From Dioscorea cayenensis subsp. rotundata (lineage: Eukaryota; Streptophyta; Magnoliopsida; Dioscoreales; Dioscoreaceae), in the NCBI RefSeq assembly GCF_009730915.1, contig NC_052475.1:16833430-16897429 (forward strand): a stretch of DNA of 64,000 nt. Reading direction: 5' to 3'. The translations under genes were made by a program, and so were the position numbers. This document shows positions 47,578 through 58,797 of the stretch, piece by piece. The stretch's first letter is position 1; each line of letters begins with the position of its first letter. The notes beneath the pieces were generated by a model. It searched no databases, was not told the DNA's origin, and saw only the letters and a program-made list of their open reading frames with translations.

Positions 47578-48155
47578 TTTAAATTTAACATCAAAAATTA
47601 TTTAATCATAATTTTTAAAATACCTGATTTACTAAAATATCTCTATATATAAATATTGAAAAACTTTATTTAAAATATTTAGATAAATAAATAATTAAAT
47701 TATAATATCAAAATAATGAGGAAAATAAAAAACTAGTTTTGTATAATGGTAGTAAGGAATTAGATTAAATGAGGGGCATAATTAGAAAAATAATATATTA
47801 CAAATTACCACTAATTTAATAATGGATTGACATGGTGAATCACATTACCATCTTTTTGGTAATATTTCACTATTTGGTGATATCACATCAATATCATAAC
47901 ATTACCACCGCTAAATCAGAATAATATCAAATATGATAATCTGAACATATTACTAAGATTCCTATTATTTTATATTACCGATAACCAAATACCTCCAAAT
48001 GGTAATTATCTAATGGTACTTTAAATTTTTTTTCGGTTGGGAGAGATACCAATTTAATTCTGTGAACTATATTTCTCAATTTCAATAAGGATAATCAAAC
48101 GATATATATCTATATAATGCGTAATTACTACGGCACACACAGAATGATGGCGTGT
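47578..48155. other. AT-rich DNA before the assembly gap
   Basis: No gene is seen. The part at 47810-48030, rich in GGTAAT/ATTACC, resembles DNA transposon termini but was not resolved. Confidence 0.45.
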
Positions 48156-49155
48156 NNNNNNNNNNNNNNNNNNNNNNNNNNNNNNNNNNNNNNNNNNNNN
48201 NNNNNNNNNNNNNNNNNNNNNNNNNNNNNNNNNNNNNNNNNNNNNNNNNNNNNNNNNNNNNNNNNNNNNNNNNNNNNNNNNNNNNNNNNNNNNNNNNNNN
48301 NNNNNNNNNNNNNNNNNNNNNNNNNNNNNNNNNNNNNNNNNNNNNNNNNNNNNNNNNNNNNNNNNNNNNNNNNNNNNNNNNNNNNNNNNNNNNNNNNNNN
48401 NNNNNNNNNNNNNNNNNNNNNNNNNNNNNNNNNNNNNNNNNNNNNNNNNNNNNNNNNNNNNNNNNNNNNNNNNNNNNNNNNNNNNNNNNNNNNNNNNNNN
48501 NNNNNNNNNNNNNNNNNNNNNNNNNNNNNNNNNNNNNNNNNNNNNNNNNNNNNNNNNNNNNNNNNNNNNNNNNNNNNNNNNNNNNNNNNNNNNNNNNNNN
48601 NNNNNNNNNNNNNNNNNNNNNNNNNNNNNNNNNNNNNNNNNNNNNNNNNNNNNNNNNNNNNNNNNNNNNNNNNNNNNNNNNNNNNNNNNNNNNNNNNNNN
48701 NNNNNNNNNNNNNNNNNNNNNNNNNNNNNNNNNNNNNNNNNNNNNNNNNNNNNNNNNNNNNNNNNNNNNNNNNNNNNNNNNNNNNNNNNNNNNNNNNNNN
48801 NNNNNNNNNNNNNNNNNNNNNNNNNNNNNNNNNNNNNNNNNNNNNNNNNNNNNNNNNNNNNNNNNNNNNNNNNNNNNNNNNNNNNNNNNNNNNNNNNNNN
48901 NNNNNNNNNNNNNNNNNNNNNNNNNNNNNNNNNNNNNNNNNNNNNNNNNNNNNNNNNNNNNNNNNNNNNNNNNNNNNNNNNNNNNNNNNNNNNNNNNNNN
49001 NNNNNNNNNNNNNNNNNNNNNNNNNNNNNNNNNNNNNNNNNNNNNNNNNNNNNNNNNNNNNNNNNNNNNNNNNNNNNNNNNNNNNNNNNNNNNNNNNNNN
49101 NNNNNNNNNNNNNNNNNNNNNNNNNNNNNNNNNNNNNNNNNNNNNNNNNNNNNNN
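48156..49155. other. Assembly gap, 1000 N
   Basis: Exactly 1000 unknown bases, probably a placeholder of arbitrary length. Open frames across it are artefacts. Confidence 0.99.
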
Positions 49156-50494
49156 AATGTTATTATAATTTCTATTATTTAACATAAAGTTTATAATTCA
49201 AAAGGTTTGGTGTGCCCTCTCTGCCATAGAAGAGTTGAAATTGGTTTCACTTGCTAAGGCAAAAGGTTGACTTTGAAATCTTTACAATTTAGATAATGAG
49301 GGCGTCTAGCATGCCCATATATATATTAAATATAAGAGTGAGAAAAATAATTGCTACTTGATTCTATCAATTTAAAATAACATAACCTGAAAATAAGGTA
49401 TATATTGAGAAATTCAAAAAATGAAACTTCCGAAATATTCTAAAACAATTGAGTAGGAGCAATTTAATAAAATATAACTTCATGTGCAAAATTTGATTAA
49501 AAATAATTAAAAATAAGCTAATGTGTTTAATATTGACTCTATTATTTTTAATTGTTGTTTATGTCATTGTACAACTCAAGATTAAATATACAAGATTACA
49601 AGAAATTTGGTATCCATAAAATCTACCATTTATTGTTCCTTGGGTATAAACTTTACCAAAAGTCATATTACTTGACCATTTAAAAAAAACACAAAGAGGG
49701 TGCATGCAGTACTCTAATAAGCCACAAAAACTTACCAAAACTCATATTACTTGACCATTTAAAAAAGAAAACAAAAACCTCAAAACAACAATTTTCCTTT
49801 TAGGAACAAAATCTAAGAATAAAAACTCATATTATCCAATGTGAACTGATCTCTAGATGGGCTATTAGTGTCAAAGATTTAGATTCTTGAGATAGGATTC
49901 CTTTGTAGCGTTCATCAAAGATACCACAACATGCATTAATGAGGACATTATTTAGTTTTTTTGCCCAATAGGCTAGACAATTCATTGTTTTTTTTATTAT
50001 TTATTGTTTAATATGATATCAAAACTGACCAATGTAAATATAATAAATGACGATGACATTGAAATGATATTAGGTGATGTGCCATGTAGAGTTATCAAGA
50101 ATGCAAATGTAATTTTGATCATTGAACAAAATACATATGGTTGTTTTTAATCATTATATAATCGCATTATTTTTAATGGGAGACAATTGCCTTGCTACAT
50201 GATTATTTTTACATTAGGCTATTCCCCTACTAGTGATTTTTGGTTTTGCCATTAACAGTTAATGAGTAGTAATACGAATCTTAGCAGTAGATTGTCAAGC
50301 ATATGAATAGTTAATCAAGCATTTTTATGAATATTGTGTTATTTCTAAAACTATATACTTGCTTATGATGTTACATTTAATCAAGGATCTAAGAGCTTGA
50401 TTTTTCTAAAATTACAAATATTGAAAAGATACTCTTTTATTTGTTTGAATAAATTAATAGTTTAATCCATCTATATGCTTTTATAAATTTTCAG
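49156..50494. other. Non-coding DNA upstream of the EXO1 fragment
   Basis: I see no coding sequence. In particular, the first EXO1 exon is not recognisable. A short direct repeat containing TCATATTACTTGACCATTTA occurs near 49662 and 49741. If the EXO1 fragment is CACTA cargo, this is transposon interior. Confidence 0.5.
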
Positions 50495-52072
50495 GCATAC
50501 TGATTATTGCATGCATAGAGTGAATCTATTACGTAGCCATGGTGTCAAACCTATTCTTATATTTGATGGCGGCCTCATGCCAATGAAGATTGATGTAGAA
50601 ACAAAGCGTGCCAGGTATATGACAATGGGTTCTCTTAATCTTAACATGCACTGATAGGTCATTTTTCAATTTTCATATGCAATAGCAATTTTCAATTTTA
50701 TTCTTAGGTTTTGTTCCTGAAGTAAGCAAATTTTATTTTAAAATAATAGTTTTTTAATAGTAACCATTGTGATAATTATCTTAGTAACTTTAACAATGCA
50801 GGGTGAGGAAAGAAAACCTTGAACGAGCACTTGAACATGAGGCTAATGGAAATTCCTCGTCTGCTTATGAATGCTTCCAAAAAGCTATTGATATCTCACC
50901 ATCAATTGCCTGGGAGTTAATCCAGGTAATAATAAAAATTTAATTTGGGTAAAAAAAGATATCTTCTAGTTTCTACCATATTTCATGTTTTTATTCATAG
51001 TGTATTTTGAAAGTGCTCTTGCAAAGCTAAAACCACTTCAATTTTGAAGAAGGAAAAAATTCATTATCTTGTGGCGCCCTATGAGGCTGATGCCCAAATG
51101 TCGTTTATGTCCATTAATAAGCTTGTTGATGTAGTCATTACTGAGGACTCAGACTTAATACCATTTGGGTGTGATAGAGTAAGTTATATACAAATTTAAA
51201 TTCATACATTAAACTCAACTTTTCTAATTTATATGCAATGCACCTTCCACTAGTCATTCAATAGCTAGTCTTTTATTCATGATGTCATCCTTTTATATAT
51301 GCATTTTAAAAATTATAATTTTGGAATATCAGATTATTTTGCAATGGACAAATTTGATGAAAAGTTGAATTCTAGAGTGTCTCAAATGTTAGGAAAAATA
51401 AAGATCTTGATTTTAGTGGATTTACTAAAAATATGTTACTCGAGATGTGCATTTTTAGTGGATGTGACTACCTACACAATCATTGGGTTCGGTGCATTGG
51501 CTTTGAAAACGAAAGGCTACGTGCATTCTTGTCCAAAAGTTCTGAGTGTATGCAGAGAAGGTAAAGAAATTCTTCATCCATTGAATACTTTCTATTTTAA
51601 GCAAATGTTCCAATGATACGATAAGAACGCCATGAAGTTGGGCACAATCTCATATGTTTGGTCTCAAGTATCATGAAATGTACCAATGTCTTGGTTAATG
51701 AATAATATAGTTGATAGTTCTTTTAGGTTAATCACAATTGAGGTAGCAGCTCTAGTCACCATTCCAATTACTCTATGAGGAAACTTTTAGCTCATTTGGG
51801 CATTTCAACACCAAAGAGTTTATGAGATACTACAAAGAGGATATCGCGGCACTTTGTCGATCATTCCTCATGATTTCTGTGATTTTGAATTGGAGTTTTT
51901 GAGGCCCATATCCTTGCTATCTGGGTAGATCCAGTCATATTTCATTATAGATGTTTTCTTTTTTTGTTAAAATATCTATGAGATCTTAACTAATCTTACA
52001 TGGCTACCACAAAAGTTGGTTCAAGGTATAGCTAAAGGTGATATTGATCCTTTGACAAAGATGCCATTCCAG
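50495..52072 (+). pseudogene. EXO1: Exonuclease 1 (EXO1) gene fragment, decayed
   Basis: Exon 50495-50614 encodes YCMHRVNLLRSHGVKPILIF and DGG. Exon 50802-50925 encodes ENLERALEHEANGNSSSAYE and on to WELIQ. The block at about 51045-51179 encodes VAPYEADAQMSF and VVITEDSDLIPFGC, which keep the acidic metal-binding residues of the XPG/FEN1-family nuclease core (YEADAQ, TEDSD). From 51330 onward GCDYL, FQHQRVYE, IPHDFCDFELEFL and IAKGDIDPLTKMPFQ follow in order, but across frameshifts and stops. The exon starting near 51045 has lost a clean acceptor (CAATTTTGAAG). The first exon and the C-terminal mismatch-repair-binding half are absent. EXO1 is a 5'-3' exonuclease in mismatch repair and recombination; this copy cannot encode it. 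Confidence 0.85.
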
Positions 52073-52182
52073 GTATTATATAGTTTAATTTTAATAATGG
52101 AACACTTAATTGTTAATACACCTTTTAATCAATGTTTATTTTGCTTGCTTTCCTAATAAGTACTTATCTTTGTAAGTTTAAG

Positions 52183-54152
52183 ATGGCTGCCATTGAAAGA
52201 TATGAAAATATGGAAAGTTCAGATAATGAAGAAAATGTTCCTCAGATGGTAGATGAGTCTCAAGATAAAGATGTTCATACTCAACATTCCAATACTATAA
52301 TTGGAACTTCATATAAAGCATCTAGGTCTGGAAGACAAGTTGTTGTTGCCACAGGTGACGTGATGTTTAAAATTATATGGGTGTATTAATAAATTTTTAT
52401 ATGTAATATTATATGTTTATTAATTGTTACTTTTCTAAATAGGAAATAGTAGTTCTAGAAAACGTGGACGAGGGCCAACTATCAATATAAAGCTTGCCAA
52501 GAAGAAGGCCGAAGGAAAACAAATCGATATTCAATTTCCTCCTCCATACTATAAAGTATGCGGTAAGCATGCCAATCTTTTCAAATCAAAAGTCACATTG
52601 GCCATTCGGCAACTTGCACCACTTCAGGTTTCTTGTTGGACAAAGATTCCTGATGAAGATATCAAGACAATATGGATATTTTTAAAGGTACGAATAATTA
52701 TTTACAAATTCTTAATATATAAGGCTTAAAGTTCGAAGTTAGAACAAATTTAATATTTTAGGCACATATGTAGCTATTTTAACATGTCACATTTACTTAT
52801 TTATTACAAAATTCTTCCATTATTAAGCTATATGTTTGGAAGGGAATCATAATCAACTTGTGATGTACATTCTAAATTCTTTTCTTCAGAAGAAAATTGA
52901 TTATTGAAATTATTTAATCTATATTCTTTTATACAAATTTCAGGACAAATTTAATTTTTCAAATGAGGTGCAACCCTTTGTGATGAAACAAATACAATCA
53001 CAATATAGAAATAGGCATTATCATTTGCACCAAAAGTATCTTAAGGGCAAAGATTGTCCAGAGGATGTGGATAAAGATGATTGGCAATGGTTGATTGACA
53101 ATAAATGGAAGACTCAAAACTTTAAGGTAAATTTAAAATAACTACTTTAACTATCTTTCTAGTTGACTTCTTTATTAGAAATAGATTGTTTATTTATATG
53201 CAGAAGCAAAGTGAAAGAAACACAAATAATAGCAAAAATCAAGTGTTGAAAGCAGTTAGTGGCACAAAGTAAATTATACAGATAGCATATGATATGGTAA
53301 AGAAAAATTTTAATTCATATTTTTAAATTTAAATTTGTATTTTAAACAAATGTTTCAATTAATTATTGATTTTTTATGTTATTTTAGAAAGATAAAGATT
53401 CTGATGAATGGCCAGATGCTGTTAAAGTTTGGAAGTTATCACGACAAAGACCAAATGGAACTTGGGTTGTTCCAAATGGTGAAGAAATAATGGTATGGAG
53501 TCATAGTCAAACTAAAATTTCTTATAAGAAATTTTTAAAATTACCTTACTGAATTCTTAATTTTTATATTAATATATAGGACAAACTTCAAAAAGAGGGT
53601 GAAAAGAATAGAGAAAAGATTTCATCTGCACCTTTACCACTCGTTGAGCATTTTGGTCTTGTTTTAGAAAGAAAGTCAAGTTACTCACGTGGTTTAGGTC
53701 TTAAAGGGATAACATCTACATTTCAACAAAACAGTCAAATTTTAGTAGAAGCTGAGGCTGCAAAAAAGCGTGCAAATGATTTAGATGATGAGGTTGCTAG
53801 ACTAAATGAAATCACAAAAAACCAAGAAGAGAAGATTCAAGCTCAACACGTAGCTATTGAGAAGCAAGCCATGGAAATGAAACAAGTTTCAACTATTTTT
53901 GCGCATTTGGGAGATAGTGGATTAATTCCTAGTATCTTACTCAATCCATCTACCCCAATTGGACATCCATCAACTAGCCCAACATCAAGTGCCCCAACTA
54001 GTCATGTAACTATAAAATTTTATAAAATGTTAAATAGTAAGTATAATTTCTTATCATTTTTATTATACTATTATAAATTAAAATCTCAATTTCATATAAA
54101 CTAATTATTTGATTCCTTTTTTTGGTTTGTTTTGTAGGAATCAAATGCATAG
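52183..54152 (+). pseudogene. CACTA element Transposase_24-type (TNPA-like) gene
   Basis: The exons are 52183-52354, 52443-52687, 52944-53126, 53204-53296, 53388-53492, 53580-54005 and 54138-54152, all GT-AG and in phase. The product has an acidic N-terminus, KRGRGPTINIKLAKKKAEGK, DEDIKTIWIFLKDKFNF, a YRNRHYHLHQKYLKG block, DEWPDAVKVWKLSRQRPNGT and a C-terminal coiled coil (LVEAEAAKKRANDLDDEVAR). These are hallmarks of the plant En/Spm-associated Transposase_24 family, thought to act like TNPA in binding the element's subterminal repeats. One in-frame TAA in exon 4 (near 53271, after SGTK) breaks the frame, so this copy is probably dead. The main TNP2-type transposase is not in view. Confidence 0.8.
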
Positions 54153-54354
54153 GGAGTGCCTCATCTTGGAGAGTAGTTTAGAATAATTATTTATTTTATA
54201 ATTTTGTTTTGTTTTTATTTTTCAATCTATATATTTGAAATTTAAATTTTGTACATTTTGAATAATTTTATATAATATTAATAATTTTCTTTATTTTGTT
54301 ACGATGTGATTGTTTTAATTTGTATAAAATAATATTATTTGTAACACATTTATT

Positions 54355-54917
54355 ACATTAGTGCAAAATTAGTGTAACAATACTATCGTAACAGATAATA
54401 TTTTTAATTCCATTATTTCAAAAAACATTAGCAACAAAGTAATAGTCACTAATGAAAATAACACCCGTCACAAAATATTTTGTCACTATTTACAATTATT
54501 TAGTGTCAACAATGGTGTCACAATAAAATGAACTATTGTGACTACTTTACTTGTCACTATTTCATATTTTTTTTGTGTCAACAAAATTGTCACAAATAGT
54601 AAGGTTTTTGTGACAATACAATTTTATCACAAATATTAAAGTTTTTAGTGACAACAATTTAGCCGCTAAATGTTTAGTATTTGTGGCCACTTTGTTTGAT
54701 CACGGATATTGAAGTTTTTAGTGACAATAATTTGGTCACAATTTTTTTTGCGTAATTGTGGCCAAATTTCTAAAGTGGTCACTATTGTATTTGCTACGGA
54801 GGTACTTGTGACAAGAGGTGACGAACTAAAAAAATGGCCACTATTAATATTAGTGACCAAAATTACTTCTTTTAGTAGCGACTTTGATTATCACAAAAAG
54901 TATAATTTCTTGTAGTG
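54355..54917. repeat. CACTA subterminal repeat region
   Basis: Many short direct and inverted GTCACTATT / TTTGTGAC / GTGACAA motifs cluster here, for example near 54483, 54551, 54590, 54612, 54720 and 54823. In En/Spm elements such subterminal repeats bind the TNPA-like protein. Confidence 0.8.
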
Positions 54918-55894
54918 AACTTTACATCTATCTTCAATTTCTAGAGAATCTAAACAACATTAATTCACAAATAAAAATGATAAATAGACATCTTCAATGC
55001 CTTTTAAGTTCTGATTTTGTGTTTAATAAATTAATAAAAGGGAGATTTACATCAACCACTATGTTCAATCAATGCCAAGGTTCAACACAATTTAGATTAT
55101 ATTTGAACTTATACATGACTTGCAAAGCAACATGGCTTGCAAGCATTTCAATCATGACATAAACTGAAAACAATTATCAAGAAAACCAGAATAACTTACA
55201 TCTTGCGCGTATGCTGTTTATCCAATCTCACATTTGCCTCTTTCCTTTCCCGAACAAATGTTGCAACACGAATTAATGCAAAGTCATTTTCAAATCTTAG
55301 GCTCGCCTCCAAAGAAGATAATTTACACCTGACAGCTTCCTGATAATTAAAGAACAAAATCTTAATGTCAAACAAAACACCAGATAGTTTACACCTGACA
55401 TATTTGTAATTGAAGAAGATAGTAATGATGCCAAACGTAATGTATGAACATTCTTTCAAAAAAAGAGAACTTGAAGTCCCATTAAGGCCTATCGTGTTTC
55501 TTGTGCACACATACAAAATTTAATTGGCATCCTTAGAATAAACATTGTCATAATAATTGGTATCATCATTTAATTAAAAACTATCAATCATTAATAGGAA
55601 TAATATAATTTTAATTAGAAATTTAACATCTAGACCAAATTCAAACTTCAAAATCTATGTTACACCTTATTAGAGATCCAACCAAAAACACCAGCAACAT
55701 GGTTGAGTCATTAATCATTTTCAAGGAAAAACTATACAAGCATACCAGAAACCAATATTACAGAAGTAAAATGGGAAAGCATATGGAATATACACCTTAA
55801 CTTTTGTCTCACGCTCAAGTTCATATTCAAATAAGATGCTCTCCTCGTAACTTTTCTTATACGGCAAATGAAGTGTGATCTTGAGATATCCCTC

Positions 55895-56217
55895 TGTTAA
55901 GACAGGGACCCACCACCCTAACTTCTCCATAGGGAAGGGTTGGTGGTAGTATATCAACTAGAGGGAAGCGTCTCCCACAGGCGATGTGGGACTATGGTCC
56001 TAAGCCACTGCGTCCCAACACCCCTCTGGGCCCACAGCGGATGTGGGACCCAAGATCCTAGCCATAGCTCTGATACCATGTTAAGACAGGGACCCACCAC
56101 CCCTAACTTCTCCATAACCGCAGCTTCGAGGAAGGGTTGGTGGTAGTATATCAACTAGAGGGAAGCGTCTCCCACAGGCGATGTGGGACTATGGTCCTAA
56201 GCCACTGCGTCCCAACA
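55895..56217 (-). mobile_element. TRIM retrotransposon with complete termini
   Basis: Two direct repeats (LTRs) at 55895-56020 (126 bp) and 56079-56217 (139 bp) flank a 58-bp interior. In minus orientation each LTR begins TGTTGGGACGCAGTGG and ends CTTAACA. The interior starts with TGGTATCAGAGC (56078-56067), the perfect initiator-Met tRNA primer binding site, and ends with a purine-rich CAGAGGGG tract against the second LTR. CCCTC flanks both sides (55890-55894 and 56218-56222) as a 5-bp target duplication. The LTRs differ by one 12-13 bp indel and one base. It has no coding capacity, as is normal for terminal-repeat retrotransposons in miniature. It lies inside coding exon 3 of the GLE1-like gene, in the same orientation. 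Confidence 0.93.
56067..56078 (-). other. TRIM primer binding site (tRNA-iMet)
   Basis: TGGTATCAGAGC on minus directly follows the end of the 5' LTR. It is complementary to the 3' end of initiator methionine tRNA, the usual plant retrotransposon primer. Confidence 0.92.
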
Positions 56218-56540
56218 CCCTCCTCCTCGAAACTTTCTGAGTCACTGGGATGAAGGTGTTTAGTAAAAGCACATTTGAAGGAAAAAAATGATGATAATTA
56301 CTAGTTGTTCAACTTCTAGAAAATCAATAAAGCAAGCTATTATGATTCAACATAGTATATCAAGGCAGCCCCCAAGGTCCATAAATATAGAATCATAGAT
56401 AGCTATACAGTAGGTCCAAGTTTGATGGAAAGATCTATATAGTACTGAAACATGTACCAAAGGACTGTAACATAATCAGGTTGAGAATGCCAATTTTTAG
56501 TCAAAGGTTAAGGTCGGAACATGAACTATTGTAATGATCT

Positions 56541-56604
56541 TTCACACATAAACGCATGCATTTGATTGTTTGTTCACACATAAACGCATGCATTTGATTG
56601 TTTG
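56541..56604. repeat. Tandem duplication, 32-bp unit, two copies
   Basis: Two head-to-tail copies (56541-56572 and 56573-56604) share TTCACACATAAACGCATGCA. They lie in intron 2 of the GLE1-like gene. Confidence 0.9.
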
Positions 56605-58350
56605 GTTGTAGGTTCATTCATTACTCAATGCATTATAATAGTTCTTGGTTATCCTGAAATTCCCAACTTCTCTAAGTCTCATGTGTGAATCAATGGATGC
56701 TTATTCCCTTAATAGTCACCGATTATAATCAATATTGACCAGCCAAGTTGATGAATATGCTAAGTAGAATCAATCTAGACCAGTGAAATATAAAGTTCGA
56801 AATCTTGAAATCAGTTGCATGAAAACTGGAATCCAAAAATTACCCAAAAGGAAATTAATTTGAAAAGTACTTGAAGGAAATTTGCTGGAAACATCAAGAA
56901 GAATATGAAGTTAGAATGCAAAAGATGGTGATTTTATCATCATACTTCAGCACAAGATCCATGTGGTATAGGCTAACTAATGCAACAAAGAAAAATGATA
57001 AGTTTGATCGCATTCCTTTCTTGTCTTCTTCTATATTTTATTTCGTTGTTTATTTTCAAAGTCTCGAGTACTCATGTGTCACAATCTCTTGGAGGATACT
57101 TCATAGGTCCCGGTTTGTATTTTCCAGATAGCTAGCAAAGTTGGTCATGTCACGTTCATCCAAGATATAATTGAATGTGCAAATATATAAACAAACTTTT
57201 TGATTAAGTCATCCGCCAAAGCTTGCCTTTAGTGACGTTAAAAAGAATACTTGCTAACAACATCAAACCTAATATAGATCTATTGCAGGCACCATATTGC
57301 TGATAAATACAATCAGTTCGACTTTTGGACATACAAAATTTCAAACAAAATCTAGGTGAACTCATACTTTCTATTTGATATGACATCCTTTCTAGTTATC
57401 CTCGCTTCATGCTGATTTTTGAGTTCTTTCATCAAGGATTCAAGGGAAACAAAGGGGCCCCTTGTAAACTTTGACAAAACGGCAGAATTTCAGTCTTCCA
57501 TTGACACCAACAAAAGTTTTCTGACAGACCATTTTGCCCCACCAAAAGTTCTAAGCATCTATCCAAATCATTGACCTAATTATGTCAATTACAAAGTCAT
57601 AAATAAACGAAGGGACTTACAGTAATTAAATGCATATTATTTTGTTTCATAGCTTGATATAGGGTAAACATTTGTTGATTACTTTGATAAGCCACTGTCA
57701 TAAAAATATGGCAATCTCAGGGAATGACATTGTTTGAAGATGAAAGAAATTGTTTACTAGCAATGGTTTGAGCATCACCATTTCCAGCCATGTTCAAATA
57801 TGTCCAACTCCTATCAACTTATTCATCCTCCCTAGTTAGCAAAATAATCTAGTCCATTTGTATTTGTCTCTTCTTTATGCTTTTTCCCATTTTATAAGTT
57901 CTCACACAGGCTTTGTGATCACCAATATGTAATTCACCCTACCCCCTCACAACCAATAAACCAAACAACTGCAAAGATTTATCATGATTTCTGGAACAAT
58001 ATCAAATTTATCTTGCATAATAATACAATTAAATGAGATGACCGCAGAAATTACCTCAAATCAAAATCAGCACAGGAAAATCGAGTGCCTTTCCCTGGAC
58101 TCATATCAGACCTCTCTCCATCATCACTATCAAAATCCTTGAGATCGTCATCAGATATGCACATTCTGAAAGGCTTACAACTACTAATCTCATGTCCTTG
58201 AGAAAAATCCCTGCAAAAGAAAGTTCAAGAAACCAACACTACAAAAACAGTAATTTAACAGCATAGAAAATCAGCGAACAGAAGCTGAGGCACACTTACG
58301 GCTGCATGATTTCTTTCAAACGCACCGCAACTGCCATGGAAGAAGGGTAC

Positions 58351-58759
58351 TGTGATGAATTCACTACAATCACAGAACTAATCAACCAAATCAACTGAAT
58401 TTACTATGAGATCTCACTCTCCCCAGCTAAAATCTCCTCTGATATATTGAAATATCAATAGATTCAGTAATGACAATCAGATCTCTTCAGGAATTAAACT
58501 ACCAGACCATCAAATAAGCAGATCAAGCATCCACATACCAAAATAGCAACAAGGTTCTCAAACAAACAGATAACAAGGAACTAAGCTCGCAGAGCTGTAG
58601 ATCCACAGAAAACAAACTAGAAAATAGTAAAATACGGGAAACCCTTCCCTCCTGACCGGCGCCGGAGACAATGACCGGAGCACCAGTAGGCCTAGCTTTC
58701 TCTTCTTTCTTCTTACTCTTTTTTTCCCTTCTTTACTGCCTTTATATATCTCACTGCCA
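58351..58759 (-). repeat. 3' LTR of the gypsy element
   Basis: This copy lies downstream of pol in element orientation, 13 bp from the GLE1-like start codon. It ends in CATCACA at 58351 (minus). It probably extends to 58772 at its other end. It contains a TATATAAAGG box. Confidence 0.9.
58741..58748 (-). promoter_or_regulatory. TATA box of the 3' LTR
   Basis: TATATAAA on minus lies close to the LTR 5' end, where the U3 promoter is expected. The same box occurs in the right LTR (about 63982-63989). From this copy, transcription would read out toward the GLE1-like exon 1. Confidence 0.6.
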
Positions 58760-58797
58760 CGTAGTCGTAACAGCTTCTCTAAAGTTGTACCTCCTCC

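Larger units (their letters stand above)
52183..54917 (+). mobile_element. CACTA (En/Spm) transposon, right part
   Basis: The right terminus is at 54917: its reverse complement starts CACTACAAGAAATTATACTT, the classic CACTA end. It follows the Transposase_24 gene and about 550 bp of subterminal repeats. The left CACTA end was not found anywhere back to the N gap, so the element probably starts in or left of the gap and may include the EXO1 fragment. The three bases after the end are AAC; a matching AAC before the left end would be the target duplication. Confidence 0.8.
55200..58337 (-). pseudogene. GLE1-like mRNA export factor, N-terminal exons, exon 3 interrupted by a TRIM
   Basis: The exons are 58337-58300, 58210-58055, 56244-55796 (minus the TRIM) and 55339-55200. 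Leaving out the TRIM and one 5-bp duplicate, every junction is in phase and gives about 150 residues. Recognisable features are GKGTRFSCADFDLSDSESFE, an acidic SDDDLKDFDSDDGE stretch, and the predicted helices KEAVRCKLSSLEASL and ERKEANVRLDKQHTRK. These follow the same order as the N-terminal half of plant GLE1, a nuclear-pore protein that activates the DEAD-box helicase in mRNA export; this identity is from remembered family pattern and is moderate. Exon 4 ends at a good donor (AT|GTAAGT), but no further exon is visible before the CACTA end at 54917. The rest of the gene is missing or lies beyond the window's transposons. A gypsy LTR begins 13 bp upstream of the ATG. Confidence 0.62.

Noticed and set aside
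48082-49187. Three long open frames across the N run
   Set aside because: They consist of unknown residues from the assembly gap.
57204-57560. Possible extra exon of the GLE1-like gene (minus, FCRFVKVYKGPL and KELKNQHEARITRKDV)
   Set aside because: The pieces are in different frames, lack a convincing donor, and exons 2 and 3 already join in phase without them.
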